Assembly (NCBI GenBank): GCA_049642465.1
Contig: JBAROV010000033.1
Location: 1-15,142 of the forward strand
Length of the DNA stretch: 15,142 nucleotides
Source of the DNA: CAWDPQ01 sp049642465
Lineage (GTDB): Bacteria > Acidobacteriota > Vicinamibacteria > Vicinamibacterales > 2-12-FULL-66-21
Direction of reading: 5' to 3'
This document shows, piece after piece, positions 1 through 7,280 of this stretch. Position 1 is the stretch's first letter; every line of letters begins with the position of its first letter. Both the position numbers and the translations under genes were made by a program. The notes under the pieces were generated by a model, which saw only the letters and a list, made by a program, of their open reading frames with translations, searched no databases and had not been told where the DNA came from.

Positions 1-903
1 GTTTATCGCGGCATGGACTTGCTGCGACACGTCGAGAACTGGGCGGCACCGTTCGTTCTCGTGATGACGGGCGCGCTGCTCGTCTGGGCGGTCGTCGAAG
101 CCGATGGCCTCGGCCCGCTCTTGTCGCAGCCAGGCAAGTTTCCAACCTTCTCGTCGTTCATGCCCGTCTTCATTCCGTCGTTGACCGCCATGATTGGCTT
201 CTGGGCGACGCTCTCGCTCAACATGCCTGACTTCACGCGTTTTGGCCGCAGCCAGCGCGAGCAGGTCATCGGACAGGTGGTCGCGCTGCCGACGACGATG
301 TTCGTGTTTGCGGCGATGGGCGTGCTCATCACCAGCGCCACGTCAATCATCTACGGTGAGGTGATTTGGGATCCAATCAAACTGGTCGGTCGCTTCGACT
401 CGCCAGCCGTAATTGCAGTCGCCATGTTCACCGCCGTCGTGGCGACGCTGGCCGTGAACATTGCCGCCAACGTCGTCTCCCCTGCCAATGACCTCGCCAA
501 CGCATTTCCGCGATTCATTCGCTTCTCCACCGGCGGTTTGATCACGGGGATTCTGGGCATCCTGATTCAACCGTGGAGACTCCTCGCCGATCCGTCAGGC
601 TACATCTTCAACTGGCTCCTGGGATACTCCGGCGGTCTGGGATCCATCGCAGGCGTACTGATTGCGGACTACTGGTTGCTGCGGAGAAAGCAACTGGCGC
701 TCGAAGACCTCTATCTCGCCGATGGCCGGTACGGACGATGGAACTGGGCGGGGATTGCGGCCACGCTGCTTGGTTGCGCGGCCGCATGGGGCGGACTTAT
801 CTGGGATGCAATGCGCCCGCTGTACGACTACGCGTGGTTCGTGGGATTCGGAGTCGCGGCGGGCGGGTATGTGGTTTTCGCATGGCGCGGCGGGCGCCCG
901 TGA
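1..903 (+). CDS. NCS1-family nucleobase/hydantoin/allantoin-type transporter, 5'-truncated
   Basis: Integral membrane symporter of the nucleobase:cation symporter-1 family (relatives: PucI allantoin, CodB cytosine, Mhp1 hydantoin transporters), expected to import a nucleobase or ureide-like compound with a cation. The reading frame is open from base 1, so the N-terminal part (roughly a third or more of a usual 450-500 residue protein) lies outside the window; the ATG at 13 is internal. About 300 residues remain with at least seven hydrophobic segments. Family-like stretches seen are the 'LNMPDFTRFGRSQ' region, 'NIAANVVSPANDLANAFP' and 'GGLITGILG', followed by 'QPWRLLADPSGYIFNWL' and 'GSIAGVLIADYWL'. 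It ends at TGA 901-903, 42 bases before the DinB gene. The family call is strong; the substrate cannot be decided from this part, though the NIAANVVSPAND region favours allantoin/hydantoin-like over cytosine transporters. Confidence 0.9.
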   Translation, partial: VYRGMDLLRHVENWAAPFVLVMTGALLVWAVVEADGLGPLLSQPGKFPTFSSFMPVFIPSLTAMIGFWATLSLNMPDFTRFGRSQREQVIGQVVALPTTMFVFAAMGVLITSATSIIYGEVIWDPIKLVGRFDSPAVIAVAMFTAVVATLAVNIAANVVSPANDLANAFPRFIRFSTGGLITGILGILIQPWRLLADPSGYIFNWLLGYSGGLGSIAGVLIADYWLLRRKQLALEDLYLADGRYGRWNWAGIAATLLGCAAAWGGLIWDAMRPLYDYAWFVGFGVAAGGYVVFAWRGGRP

Positions 904-922
904 GTACCGCGCTTGATTTGCT

Positions 923-927
923 GAGGA
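923..927 (+). promoter_or_regulatory. Ribosome binding site GAGGA
   Basis: GAGGA sits five bases upstream of ATG 933 and 18 bases upstream of the DinB ATG at 946. The spacing fits the mini-ORF much better than the DinB start. Confidence 0.45.
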
Positions 928-932
928 CCCTG

Positions 933-953
933 ATGAATTTTCGCAATGACTGA
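933..953 (+). CDS. Possible 6-codon leader mini-ORF before the DinB gene
   Basis: ATG at 933 opens a six-codon frame (MNFRND) that stops at TGA 951-953. A good ribosome binding site, GAGGA at 923-927, lies five bases before this ATG, whereas the DinB ATG at 946 has no convincing site of its own. The mini-ORF stop lies three bases beyond the DinB ATG in another frame, an arrangement suited to translational coupling by re-initiation. This is inference from spacing; the alternative is that GAGGA serves the 946 ATG at an unusually long distance of 18 bases. Confidence 0.35.
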   Translation: MNFRND

Positions 954-1425
954 CGACCTGGCTCTGCGAGAACAGTTGCGTCGCATCCTCGAGTGGGAGG
1001 ACGCCCACGTGAACTTCGACACGGCCGTCGCCGGTATTCCCGTCAAGCTGCGCGGCACGAAGCCGAAAGGGTCGCCCTACTCGCTCTGGCAGCTCATCGA
1101 ACACCTGCGCATCACGCAGTACGACATCCTCGACTTCTGCCGCAATCCAAACTACAAGGAACGTGACTGGCCGGATGACTACTGGCCGTCGACTGCCGCA
1201 CCGCGGTCCGCTTCCGCGTGGGACAAGTCGATTCGGCAGTTCCGCCATGATCGGAAGCAACTCCAGCAGCTCGCGATGGACACCAGCGTCGATCTTGGTT
1301 GGCGGATTCCGCACGGGACTGGCCAGACCTATCTCCGCGAGCTGGTGCTCGCCGCGGATCATGCGGCTTACCACATCGGGGAGCTCGTGCTGGCGCGACG
1401 CCTGCTGGGTATTTGGCCCGGGTGA
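946..1425 (+). CDS. DinB-superfamily protein
   Basis: 159-residue protein of the DinB/YfiT-like four-helix-bundle superfamily, usually metal-dependent cytoplasmic proteins; some relatives use thiol cofactors, but most are uncharacterised. The pattern seen is an N-terminal helix with 'LRRILEWEDAHVNF', a first histidine in 'LWQLIEHLRITQYDILDFC' (about residues 48-66), and a C-terminal helix with 'ADHAAYHIGELVLARRLLG', which gives the spaced histidines expected for a three-His metal site. The length matches the family (150-170). The start at 946 begins just before the first helix and is the only sensible ATG. It follows the transporter by 42 bases and is probably co-transcribed. No specific substrate can be assigned. 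The name recalls the DNA-damage-inducible Bacillus gene and does not mean DNA polymerase IV. Confidence 0.85.
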   Translation: MTDDLALREQLRRILEWEDAHVNFDTAVAGIPVKLRGTKPKGSPYSLWQLIEHLRITQYDILDFCRNPNYKERDWPDDYWPSTAAPRSASAWDKSIRQFRHDRKQLQQLAMDTSVDLGWRIPHGTGQTYLRELVLAADHAAYHIGELVLARRLLGIWPG

Positions 1426-1426
1426 T

Positions 1427-1599
1427 TTACAGGAGATCAGGAGATCAGGAGTAATCAACAGGAGATAAGAAGTTCACGAGGTGTCCGCGTCAGCCCGGTC
1501 CGCGTCGTCGGCCTGGCGAACGCGGGCCGGGTCTGACGCGGACTTCTCCTGATCTCCTTACCTCTTGTCTATTTCTCCTGATCTCTTGATCTCTTGTAA
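1427..1599. repeat. Long imperfect palindrome with purine-octamer arms (MITE/REP-like)
   Basis: The 210-base gap between the DinB gene and the next gene is filled by one inverted repeat. The outer left arm starts at 1427 (TTACAGGAGATCAGGAGATC) and the right arm ends at 1599 with the near-complement of this. The inner arms at 1483-1505 and 1521-1543 pair as GTCCGCGTCAG-CCCGG against CCGGG-T-CTGACGCGGAC with a one-base bulge and a wobble position. The innermost segment, around 1506-1520, forms a short loop. The outer arms contain the 8-base unit AGGAGATC in tandem (1431-1450) and its complement near 1573-1595. Transcribed, it would fold into a very long hairpin. It may be a miniature mobile or REP-type element and may also end upstream transcription. 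No transposase is nearby. Confidence 0.75.
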
Positions 1600-1620
1600 T
1601 ATGCGCCGATCGACATCGAC

Positions 1621-1630
1621 GTAGAGGAGT
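1621..1630 (+). promoter_or_regulatory. Ribosome binding site of the secreted cytochrome/propeller gene
   Basis: GTAGAGGAGT contains GAGGAG a few bases before the ATG at 1636. It fixes the start, which also begins a clear signal peptide. Confidence 0.7.
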
Positions 1631-1635
1631 ACGCC

Positions 1636-3798
1636 ATGAGCTCCACACATCTGCTCCGCCAGGCACTGGGCGCCGGAGCGGCAGCGCTCGCCGCGCTCAC
1701 GCTCGCAGCCGCGAGTGCTCAGCAACCAGCCGCGTCAACCGTAGCCATCGATAAAGACGACATCGGCGGCGTCGTAACAGGCGCCAAGGGCCCCGAAGCA
1801 GGCGTTTGGGTCATCGCCGAAACAACCCAGTTACCGACGAAATACGCAAAGATCGCGGTGACCGACGACCAGGGGCGCTACCTGGTGCCCGACCTGCCCT
1901 CGGCGAGCTACAACGTCTGGGTGAGAGGCTACGGCCTCGTCGACTCGCCGAAAGTTCAGGCGACACCCGGAAAGGCGCTCAACCTGAAAGCGGCGGCGGC
2001 ACCGGACGCCCGCGCGGCGGCGGAATACTACCCCGCGGGGTATTGGTTCTCGCTGATGCACGTTCCGGACAAGAGCGAATTTCCGGGCACAGGGCCGTCT
2101 GGCAATGGCATCAACCCGAATATCAAAAGTCAGGGCGACTGGCTCAGGCAGCTGAAGTCAGGCACGTGCCTCGCGTGCCATCAACTGGGCAACAAGGGCA
2201 CACGCGAGATTCCTGCCGCGCTCGGCACGTTTCCCTCGTCCGCGCACGCGTGGGAGAGGCGGCTGCAGTCGGGCCAGGCCGGCGGCAACATGATCTCGAG
2301 CCTCGGTGTGATGGGTCGTGAGCGCGCACTCAAGATGTTCGCTGACTGGACCGATCGCATCGCCGCGGGCGAGGTTCCTCCAGCGCCACCGCGTCCACAG
2401 GGCATCGAACGCAACGTCGTCATCACGCTGTGGGACTGGGCGGATCCGAAGGTGTACTTGCATGACGAGGTCTCGACCGATCGCCGAAATCCCACGATCA
2501 ATGCCAACGGGCTGATCTACGGAGCGCTCGAACTCAGTGCCGACTATCTGCCCGTTCTGGATCCCGTGGGCAACGAGGCCGGTCAGGTGAAGTTGACGGT
2601 GCGCGATCCGACCACACTCGCTACATCGTCGAAGATGGCCGCCCCCTCCCCGTACTGGGGAGAGGAGGTCATTTGGACGAGCAAGAACAACGTCCATAAT
2701 CCGATGCTCGACGAAAAGGGTCGCGTGTGGATCACGTCGGCCGTGCGTCCACCGGACAACCCCGATTACTGTAAGGAAGGATCGACGCATCCGTCCGCAA
2801 AGTTGTATCCGCTCGCGCGGTCCGGGCGGCAGCTCGCGATGTACGACCCAAAAACACAGAAGCTGACCCACATCAGCACGTGCTTCAGCACGCATCACCT
2901 GATGTTTGCCGAGGACGCCAACCACACGCTCTGGACGAGCGGCGGTGGGCAGGTCGTCGGGTGGCTCAATCGGAAGATGTTCGAAGAGACGGGCGACGAG
3001 GTGAGGTCTCAGGGCTGGACGGCGCTTATCATGGACACGAACGGCAACGGCAAGCGTGACGCGTACGTCGAGCCGAATCAACCTCTCGATCCAGCAAAGG
3101 ACAAACGGTTTGGCGGAGCCTTCTACTCAGTCGCGCCTGCTCCGGATGGATCCGTGTGGGGCACCGTCCTCGGCTTCCCAGGTGCCGTCGTGCGGTTGAA
3201 TCCGGGAGCGAATCCTCCGGAAACCGCGGTGGCCGAAGTCTACGAACCACCGTTCAACGATCCCAAGCAGCCAGCGTTTTCTCCGCGCGGCGGGGACGTC
3301 GATCGCAACGGGGTGTACTGGGCGGCGCTGGCGAGCGGGCACCTGGCGAGTTTCGATCGGCGCAAGTGCAAGGGCCCGCTGAACGGACCGACGGCGACCG
3401 GCCAACACTGTCCCGAGGGCTGGACGCTTTATAAAGAACCGTTGCCGCAGCTCAAGGGTGTGACCGATCCGGGCAGCGCCGAGGGCAGCTATTACACCTG
3501 GGTCGATCAGTTCGACACGCTTGGCCTGGGCCCGAACACACCGATCAATACCGGCAACGAATCCGAAGCTCTGCTGGCGCTCAAAGACGGCAAATTCGTC
3601 GTCATGCGGGTACCGTATCCGCTCGGCTTCTACACCAAGTGGATGGACGGGCGGATCGACAATCCCAAAGGTGGCTGGAAAGGGCGCGGCCTCTTCGCCA
3701 CCGTCAGCACGCGGGCGCCGTTCCACATGGAGGGGGGCAAGGGAACAACGAGCAAGGTGTTGAAGATTCAATTGCGGCCGTCGCCGCTCGCGAAGTAA
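1636..3798 (+). CDS. Secreted c-type cytochrome / beta-propeller protein with carboxypeptidase-regulatory-like domain
   Basis: 720-residue exported protein. Residues 1-29 are a signal peptide (Leu/Ala-rich core, likely cleavage near ASAQ-Q). Residues about 42-120 look like a carboxypeptidase-regulatory/CnaB-like beta-sandwich (VVTGAKGPEAGVWVIAET, then VTDDQGRYLVPDLP). C178-L-A-C181-H182 is a single covalent haem c motif in a short cytochrome-like region (about 160-250). The rest resembles a streptogramin-lyase/NHL-type beta-propeller, with repeated blade motifs such as DEKGRVWITSA, EDANHTLWTSGGG, APDGSVWGTVLGFPG and DRNGVYWAALASG. Periplasmic location follows from the signal peptide and haem motif. 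An electron-transfer or oxidation role is inference; no dehydrogenase cofactor site is seen. It heads a four-gene run that includes a Tat-exported sugar-isomerase-like protein, suggesting extracytoplasmic carbohydrate metabolism. No close named homologue is recognised. Confidence 0.8.
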   Translation: MSSTHLLRQALGAGAAALAALTLAAASAQQPAASTVAIDKDDIGGVVTGAKGPEAGVWVIAETTQLPTKYAKIAVTDDQGRYLVPDLPSASYNVWVRGYGLVDSPKVQATPGKALNLKAAAAPDARAAAEYYPAGYWFSLMHVPDKSEFPGTGPSGNGINPNIKSQGDWLRQLKSGTCLACHQLGNKGTREIPAALGTFPSSAHAWERRLQSGQAGGNMISSLGVMGRERALKMFADWTDRIAAGEVPPAPPRPQGIERNVVITLWDWADPKVYLHDEVSTDRRNPTINANGLIYGALELSADYLPVLDPVGNEAGQVKLTVRDPTTLATSSKMAAPSPYWGEEVIWTSKNNVHNPMLDEKGRVWITSAVRPPDNPDYCKEGSTHPSAKLYPLARSGRQLAMYDPKTQKLTHISTCFSTHHLMFAEDANHTLWTSGGGQVVGWLNRKMFEETGDEVRSQGWTALIMDTNGNGKRDAYVEPNQPLDPAKDKRFGGAFYSVAPAPDGSVWGTVLGFPGAVVRLNPGANPPETAVAEVYEPPFNDPKQPAFSPRGGDVDRNGVYWAALASGHLASFDRRKCKGPLNGPTATGQHCPEGWTLYKEPLPQLKGVTDPGSAEGSYYTWVDQFDTLGLGPNTPINTGNESEALLALKDGKFVVMRVPYPLGFYTKWMDGRIDNPKGGWKGRGLFATVSTRAPFHMEGGKGTTSKVLKIQLRPSPLAK

Positions 3799-3827
3799 CA
3801 ATCGCGTCACCGTCAAGAAAGAGGCGT

Positions 3828-4388
3828 ATGGTTCCGCTCACGTCGCTTCTGCTGCCAATTCTGCTCGCCGCGGTCATCGTCTATGTTGCGAGCTCGCTGA
3901 TTCACATGGTGACGCCGCTTCACAAGAACGACGTGCGGCGATTGCCCAAGGAGGATGCCGTCATCGCCGCACTTCGTCCGCTCGCCATTCCACCAGGCGA
4001 CTACGTCGTTCCCCACGTCGGCACGCATGGAAACCTGAAGAACCCTGAGCTGGTGGACAAGATGAACAAGGGCCCTGTGATCTTCATGACCGTGGTCCCC
4101 AATGGCCCGCCGGCGATGGCAAAGAGTCTCACCTTGTGGTTTGTGTACTGCATCCTCGTGAGCGTGTTTGCCGCCTATATCGCCAGCCGCGCCGTCGGAC
4201 CTGGCACGGAATACCTCGAGGTGTTCCGCTTCGCCGGGACCACCGCGTTCGGCGGATACGCGCTCGCCCTGCTGCAGAACTCGATCTGGTGGCAGAGGAA
4301 TTGGGGCACAACCCTGCGCGGAATGTTGGACGGTTTGATCTACGGTCTGCTCACTGCTGGGGTGTTCGGTTGGTTGTGGCCACGCTGA
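3828..4388 (+). CDS. Conserved small integral membrane protein, function unknown
   Basis: 186 residues when started at ATG 3828, which has AAGAAAGAGG just upstream and opens directly into a transmembrane helix; the longer open frame from 3639 merely overlaps the preceding gene. Hydrophobic segments lie at about residues 5-27, 98-122, 130-152 and 165-184. Between the first and second is a soluble segment with HMVTPLHKNDVRRLPKEDAVIAALRP and then PPGDYVVPH. I recognise the overall pattern (first helix, H-x-x-x-L/D-x-x-LP-ED, 'GPPAM', 'DGLIYGLLTAGVFGWLWPR' ending) as that of a conserved hypothetical membrane protein seen in acidobacterial-type genomes, but no function is known. It starts 29 bases after the cytochrome/propeller gene and ends 18 bases before the DUF2007 gene, so it is very likely in one operon with them. 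Confidence 0.8.
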   Translation: MVPLTSLLLPILLAAVIVYVASSLIHMVTPLHKNDVRRLPKEDAVIAALRPLAIPPGDYVVPHVGTHGNLKNPELVDKMNKGPVIFMTVVPNGPPAMAKSLTLWFVYCILVSVFAAYIASRAVGPGTEYLEVFRFAGTTAFGGYALALLQNSIWWQRNWGTTLRGMLDGLIYGLLTAGVFGWLWPR

Positions 4389-4406
4389 GCGTGCTGGAGC
4401 ATTGAT

Positions 4407-4667
4407 GTGACCGATCACAGCCGCTGCGTCTTTGTCGCCAACGGACGGTTCGAGGCGCAGCAGGTCCAGAGTTTTCTCGCCGCCGAAGGTATTTCAAGCA
4501 CGTTCCGCGGAGAGTCACTGAGTGCGACACACGGCTTGACGCTCGACGGATTAGGTCGTGTGGAGGTCATCGTGGACGAGGCCGATGCGGACCGTGCCCG
4601 CGAGCTGCTCGCATCTGCCGATGCTGGCAATCTTCGGCTGGATGACGACGTGAACCTCGAGCCCTGA
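4407..4667 (+). CDS. DUF2007-like putative signal-transducing small protein
   Basis: 86-residue soluble protein with the DUF2007 pattern: an opening strand 'CVFVANGRFEAQQVQSFLAAEGI' (moving along a protein or gene list to get a compact alpha/beta PII-like fold), a variable middle, then 'VEVIVDEADADRARELLASAD'. It starts with GTG at 4407, because no in-frame ATG lies upstream and the conserved domain begins immediately. The upstream site GGAGC at 4396-4400 is a modest ribosome binding site. The family is often called 'putative prokaryotic signal transducing protein', but experimental data are scarce. Position inside the operon (18 bases after the membrane protein, 54 before the TIM-barrel gene) suggests co-expression; a regulatory role is inference. 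Confidence 0.8.
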   Translation: MTDHSRCVFVANGRFEAQQVQSFLAAEGISSTFRGESLSATHGLTLDGLGRVEVIVDEADADRARELLASADAGNLRLDDDVNLEP

Positions 4668-4721
4668 ACACCATTCCGGAAATCCGGACGATCGTGCGTC
4701 TGATGCGATAAGCTCTCCGCC

Positions 4722-5585
4722 ATGAAACGACGAGACTTCCTCTCCGCTGTAGCGGCCATTCCTGCTCTTGCAGCGCTTCCAACGGCGCAGGTGCAGCAAA
4801 CACCATCCACTCGCAAGGGGTTGAAGATCGGCACCGTCACGTACAACATCGCCAAAGACTGGGACGTGCCGACGATCATCAAGAACCTGACGGACGTCGG
4901 AATGGACGCCGTCGAACTACGGACCACGCACAAGCATGGGGTGGAGATTTCGCTGTCGCCCGGGGCGCGCGCCGAAGTCCGAAAGCAGTTCGAGGGTTCT
5001 CCTGTCAAGATCGGTGGCCTCGGCACCACGTGCGAGTATCACGCAGCCGATCCAGCCGTCGTCCGCAAGAACATCGAAGAGACCAAGGCGTGGGTCACGC
5101 TTGCCAAAGACATTGGATCCCCGAGCGTGAAGGTTCGGCCGAACGGGCTGGCGAAGGGTGTCCCCGAAGAAAAGACACTCGAGCAGATCGGCAAGTCGCT
5201 CGCAGAGTGCGGAGCGTTCGCGCGGGAGAACGGCATCAAGATCCAGCTCGAGGTGCATGGGAACGAGACGTCGCGCGTGCCGCGAATCCGAAAAATCCTC
5301 GATTACGGCGGCAATCACCCCGCGGTCAAGGTGTGCTGGAACTCGAACCAGACGGACCTGCTCGACGGCGGATTCGACGCGAACTTCCGCCTCGTGCGCG
5401 ATCAGATCGGTCAGGTGCACATGCGCGATCTGTTCCTCGAGGAGTATCCGTTCGGCACGTTGATCCACGCGCTCTCGGAGATGAAGTTCGACGGATACTG
5501 TTTTGCGGAGATTCCGGAATCGACGGATCCCGTCCGAGTGCTGAAGTACTTCCGTGGGGTGTTGCGCGCGTATCAGAATCTCTAG
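4722..5585 (+). CDS. Tat-exported xylose-isomerase-like TIM barrel (sugar phosphate isomerase/epimerase family)
   Basis: 287 residues. The N-terminus MKRRDFLSAVAAIPALAALP is a twin-arginine signal (R3-R4-D-F-L) with an Ala-rich core, so the folded enzyme is likely exported with its metal. From about residue 34 the protein is an AP-endonuclease-2/xylose-isomerase-like TIM barrel: strand 1 'LKIGTVTYNIA', 'GMDAVELRTTHKHG', 'GIKIQLEVHGNET' with E177 as likely metal ligand, 'VKVCWNSNQTD', 'QVHMRDLF' with H233, and 'DGYCFAEIPES' with E263. These residues fit a divalent-metal site as in sugar isomerases and epimerases. Substrate unknown. It is the last gene of the + strand run and stops 14 bases before the convergent gene. 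No good ribosome binding site is seen before ATG 4722, so coupling to upstream translation is possible. Confidence 0.88.
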   Translation: MKRRDFLSAVAAIPALAALPTAQVQQTPSTRKGLKIGTVTYNIAKDWDVPTIIKNLTDVGMDAVELRTTHKHGVEISLSPGARAEVRKQFEGSPVKIGGLGTTCEYHAADPAVVRKNIEETKAWVTLAKDIGSPSVKVRPNGLAKGVPEEKTLEQIGKSLAECGAFARENGIKIQLEVHGNETSRVPRIRKILDYGGNHPAVKVCWNSNQTDLLDGGFDANFRLVRDQIGQVHMRDLFLEEYPFGTLIHALSEMKFDGYCFAEIPESTDPVRVLKYFRGVLRAYQNL

Positions 5586-5599
5586 TCTTTGGTCTCCGG

Positions 5600-6739
5600 T
5601 CACAGCGGCCACAGCGGCATAACCGTCCTCGCGAGAACGAGGTGCGTGTTGCCGGCGACGAACCACGGCCAGAAACGCTTCGCCGACGGTTCGGACGTCA
5701 GCAGAATGTTGAAGCCAACCGTGAGCGGGAGCAGCACGCGCGTGAGCGCGCCTGTGTTGGGGTTAGCGAGATCCCGATCGAGCAACAGCATCAACATCGC
5801 ATACGCGAGCGCGACGCGCCACCACGGCATCCGGTACTCCCGTCGAACGAGCACGTAGCACGCCTGCACCGCCAGCGCGAACAACAGCCACAACCACAGC
5901 CCCTGGATCGAGAGCCATCCGTGAGCCGGAATCTGCTGAAAGAGCACGTTCCTCCAGGTCTCCGCGAGCGCCGTCCCCGGGAGGGTCAGTTGATTCGTTC
6001 CCGACAAGACAGTGGAGCGGTAGATGGACCGCAAGTAGTCCAGCCAGAGCAGCAGGGGCAGGACCGCGATTGCCAGTGCGAGTGCGAGCCTGGCCACCGA
6101 TCGAGCGTCCCTCGGCACCGGTTGCGCGGCTGACGCGAGGATATTCGTTTCCCGTCCCAGACCGGCAACACCAGTCAGGCACGCCGCAGCGAGCGGCCGG
6201 CCTCTCTCGACCGCGACAATCGCCAGGCTGATGAGCAACAGGCTTGGAACGTCCAGCAGTGCAAATCGGACCGACCACAACGCGCCGTGCGAGAACAGGC
6301 ACGCTGCCCACAGCGCGAGACCGCGCGACGATGACAGCGGAATCCATCGGGTGAGAAGAATGGCAAGGAGCAGCCAGCAGGCGACGTTCTGAAGCGCGTA
6401 CGCCCCGAGAATCCATGCAGGCCGGCCGAGGCCAAGAGCAAACGCCGTCCAGCTGAAGAGGATACGGCGCGCGCGGTAGGGCGCCAGGTCCATCGCATGG
6501 TCGTATGCGGCATCCCGCACGAGCGGATCGAGGGCGCGATGAGCGTAGAACTGACCGTCGTAGGTGTCGTGCGGGAAGTGATAGTGCGGGACCTCGCGCA
6601 TCGCCGGCGAGACGTGGTCGTGTCCGGCCGGGAACGCGATGAACGCGGTGAAGCCGGTACCCGGATGATAAAATTTTGCCGCTGATGCAAGGAACAGGAT
6701 GACGAGCGCGACCGCGAAACCTCGATACATCCTCTGCAT
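5600..6739 (-). CDS. Polytopic membrane protein, glycosyltransferase-C-like / glycopolymer-type, function uncertain
   Basis: 379 residues from ATG 6739 (GGAAG five bases upstream; a GTG at 6790 would add a non-hydrophobic leader, and ATG 6728-6730 is a second option). The N-terminus is a membrane helix (about 4-20), followed by an extracytoplasmic loop with 'HYHFPHDTYDGQFYAHRALDPL' split across 'HYHFPHDTYDG' and 'QFYAHRALDPL', then 'APYRARRILFSW', and about nine further hydrophobic segments. The 'DGQFY...ALDP...YRARRIL' pattern recalls bacterial GT-C-fold-like membrane proteins associated with cell-surface glycopolymer formation. That is family resemblance only; the catalytic acidic residue of a true GT-C enzyme cannot be confirmed. 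It converges on the TIM-barrel gene at its 3' end and overlaps the lipoprotein gene head to head at its 5' end. Confidence 0.75.
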   Translation of the reverse strand: MQRMYRGFAVALVILFLASAAKFYHPGTGFTAFIAFPAGHDHVSPAMREVPHYHFPHDTYDGQFYAHRALDPLVRDAAYDHAMDLAPYRARRILFSWTAFALGLGRPAWILGAYALQNVACWLLLAILLTRWIPLSSSRGLALWAACLFSHGALWSVRFALLDVPSLLLISLAIVAVERGRPLAAACLTGVAGLGRETNILASAAQPVPRDARSVARLALALAIAVLPLLLWLDYLRSIYRSTVLSGTNQLTLPGTALAETWRNVLFQQIPAHGWLSIQGLWLWLLFALAVQACYVLVRREYRMPWWRVALAYAMLMLLLDRDLANPNTGALTRVLLPLTVGFNILLTSEPSAKRFWPWFVAGNTHLVLARTVMPLWPL

Positions 6740-7277
6740 TCTGCTTCCAATCGTCTTCGCCGGCTGTTCGCAACCGCGCGACGAACCCACAGTGGCGGCC
6801 GTTGATCTCCTACGTATTTTCGATCGGGCGGAAAAGCGTCCAGCGTCAGGATTTGACGTTTCGTCTTACGAGCTGGCTGGTATCCCTCGGCCCGTCATCG
6901 TGGCACCCGTTCCAAGCCGCGCGATCTGGTCGCTACCGGTTCCACATCGAGGTTGGTTCCGAGCATTCGTCGCAGCCGACGGACCGTCCGCAGGACAGGT
7001 GCGCGTTCGCGTGGGCGTCAGCGACGATCGGATTTACGAAGGCCTCACCGAAGCGGTGCTCACGCCAGGAGCGCCGCACTGGGTCGACATACGAGCGGAT
7101 CTATCCGCATACGCCGGCTGGAAGTGGAGCGTGTTCTACCATCCGGATCGCACCACGTGGAGGATCGTACTGGCCTCGGACCCGATCGGAGGCACACCCG
7201 CAACGGTGATGTGGGGAACGCCGCAACTCCTCACTGACACCGGCTCGGCGCTCGAGTACGCCTCCCGCCGCAATTGA
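6699..7277 (+). CDS. Putative lipoprotein, function unknown
   Basis: 192 residues. The start ATG 6699 is set by AAGGA at 6689-6693 with five-base spacing. The N-terminus has K7/R9, a hydrophobic core (YILCILLPIVFAG) and a lipobox ending at C23 (F-A-G-C), so it should be lipid-anchored after export. The mature part is rich in predicted strands ('GQVRVRVGVSDDRIYEGL', 'HWVDIRADLSAYAGWKWSVFY', 'TWRIVLASDP') and looks like a compact beta-sandwich. I do not recognise a named domain. Its first 41 bases overlap antisense with the 5' end of the membrane protein gene, and it ends three bases before the convergent deacetylase. The pairing with a glycopolymer-type membrane protein hints at an envelope polysaccharide role, which is inference. 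An AT-rich TAAAAT at 6669-6674 could be its -10 box. Confidence 0.75.
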   Translation: MTSATAKPRYILCILLPIVFAGCSQPRDEPTVAAVDLLRIFDRAEKRPASGFDVSSYELAGIPRPVIVAPVPSRAIWSLPVPHRGWFRAFVAADGPSAGQVRVRVGVSDDRIYEGLTEAVLTPGAPHWVDIRADLSAYAGWKWSVFYHPDRTTWRIVLASDPIGGTPATVMWGTPQLLTDTGSALEYASRRN

Positions 7278-7280
7278 GCT

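Noticed and set aside
2770..3420. Further haem sites in the 720-residue protein (Cys in 'DYCKEGSTH' and 'KCKGPLN...HCPEG')
   Set aside because: Neither has the CxxCH arrangement; they are more likely structural or disulphide cysteines.
5030..6133. Long + strand open frame of 367 residues
   Set aside because: Arg/Gln-rich low-quality protein lying over the TIM-barrel gene and antisense to the membrane protein gene; a GC-rich shadow frame.
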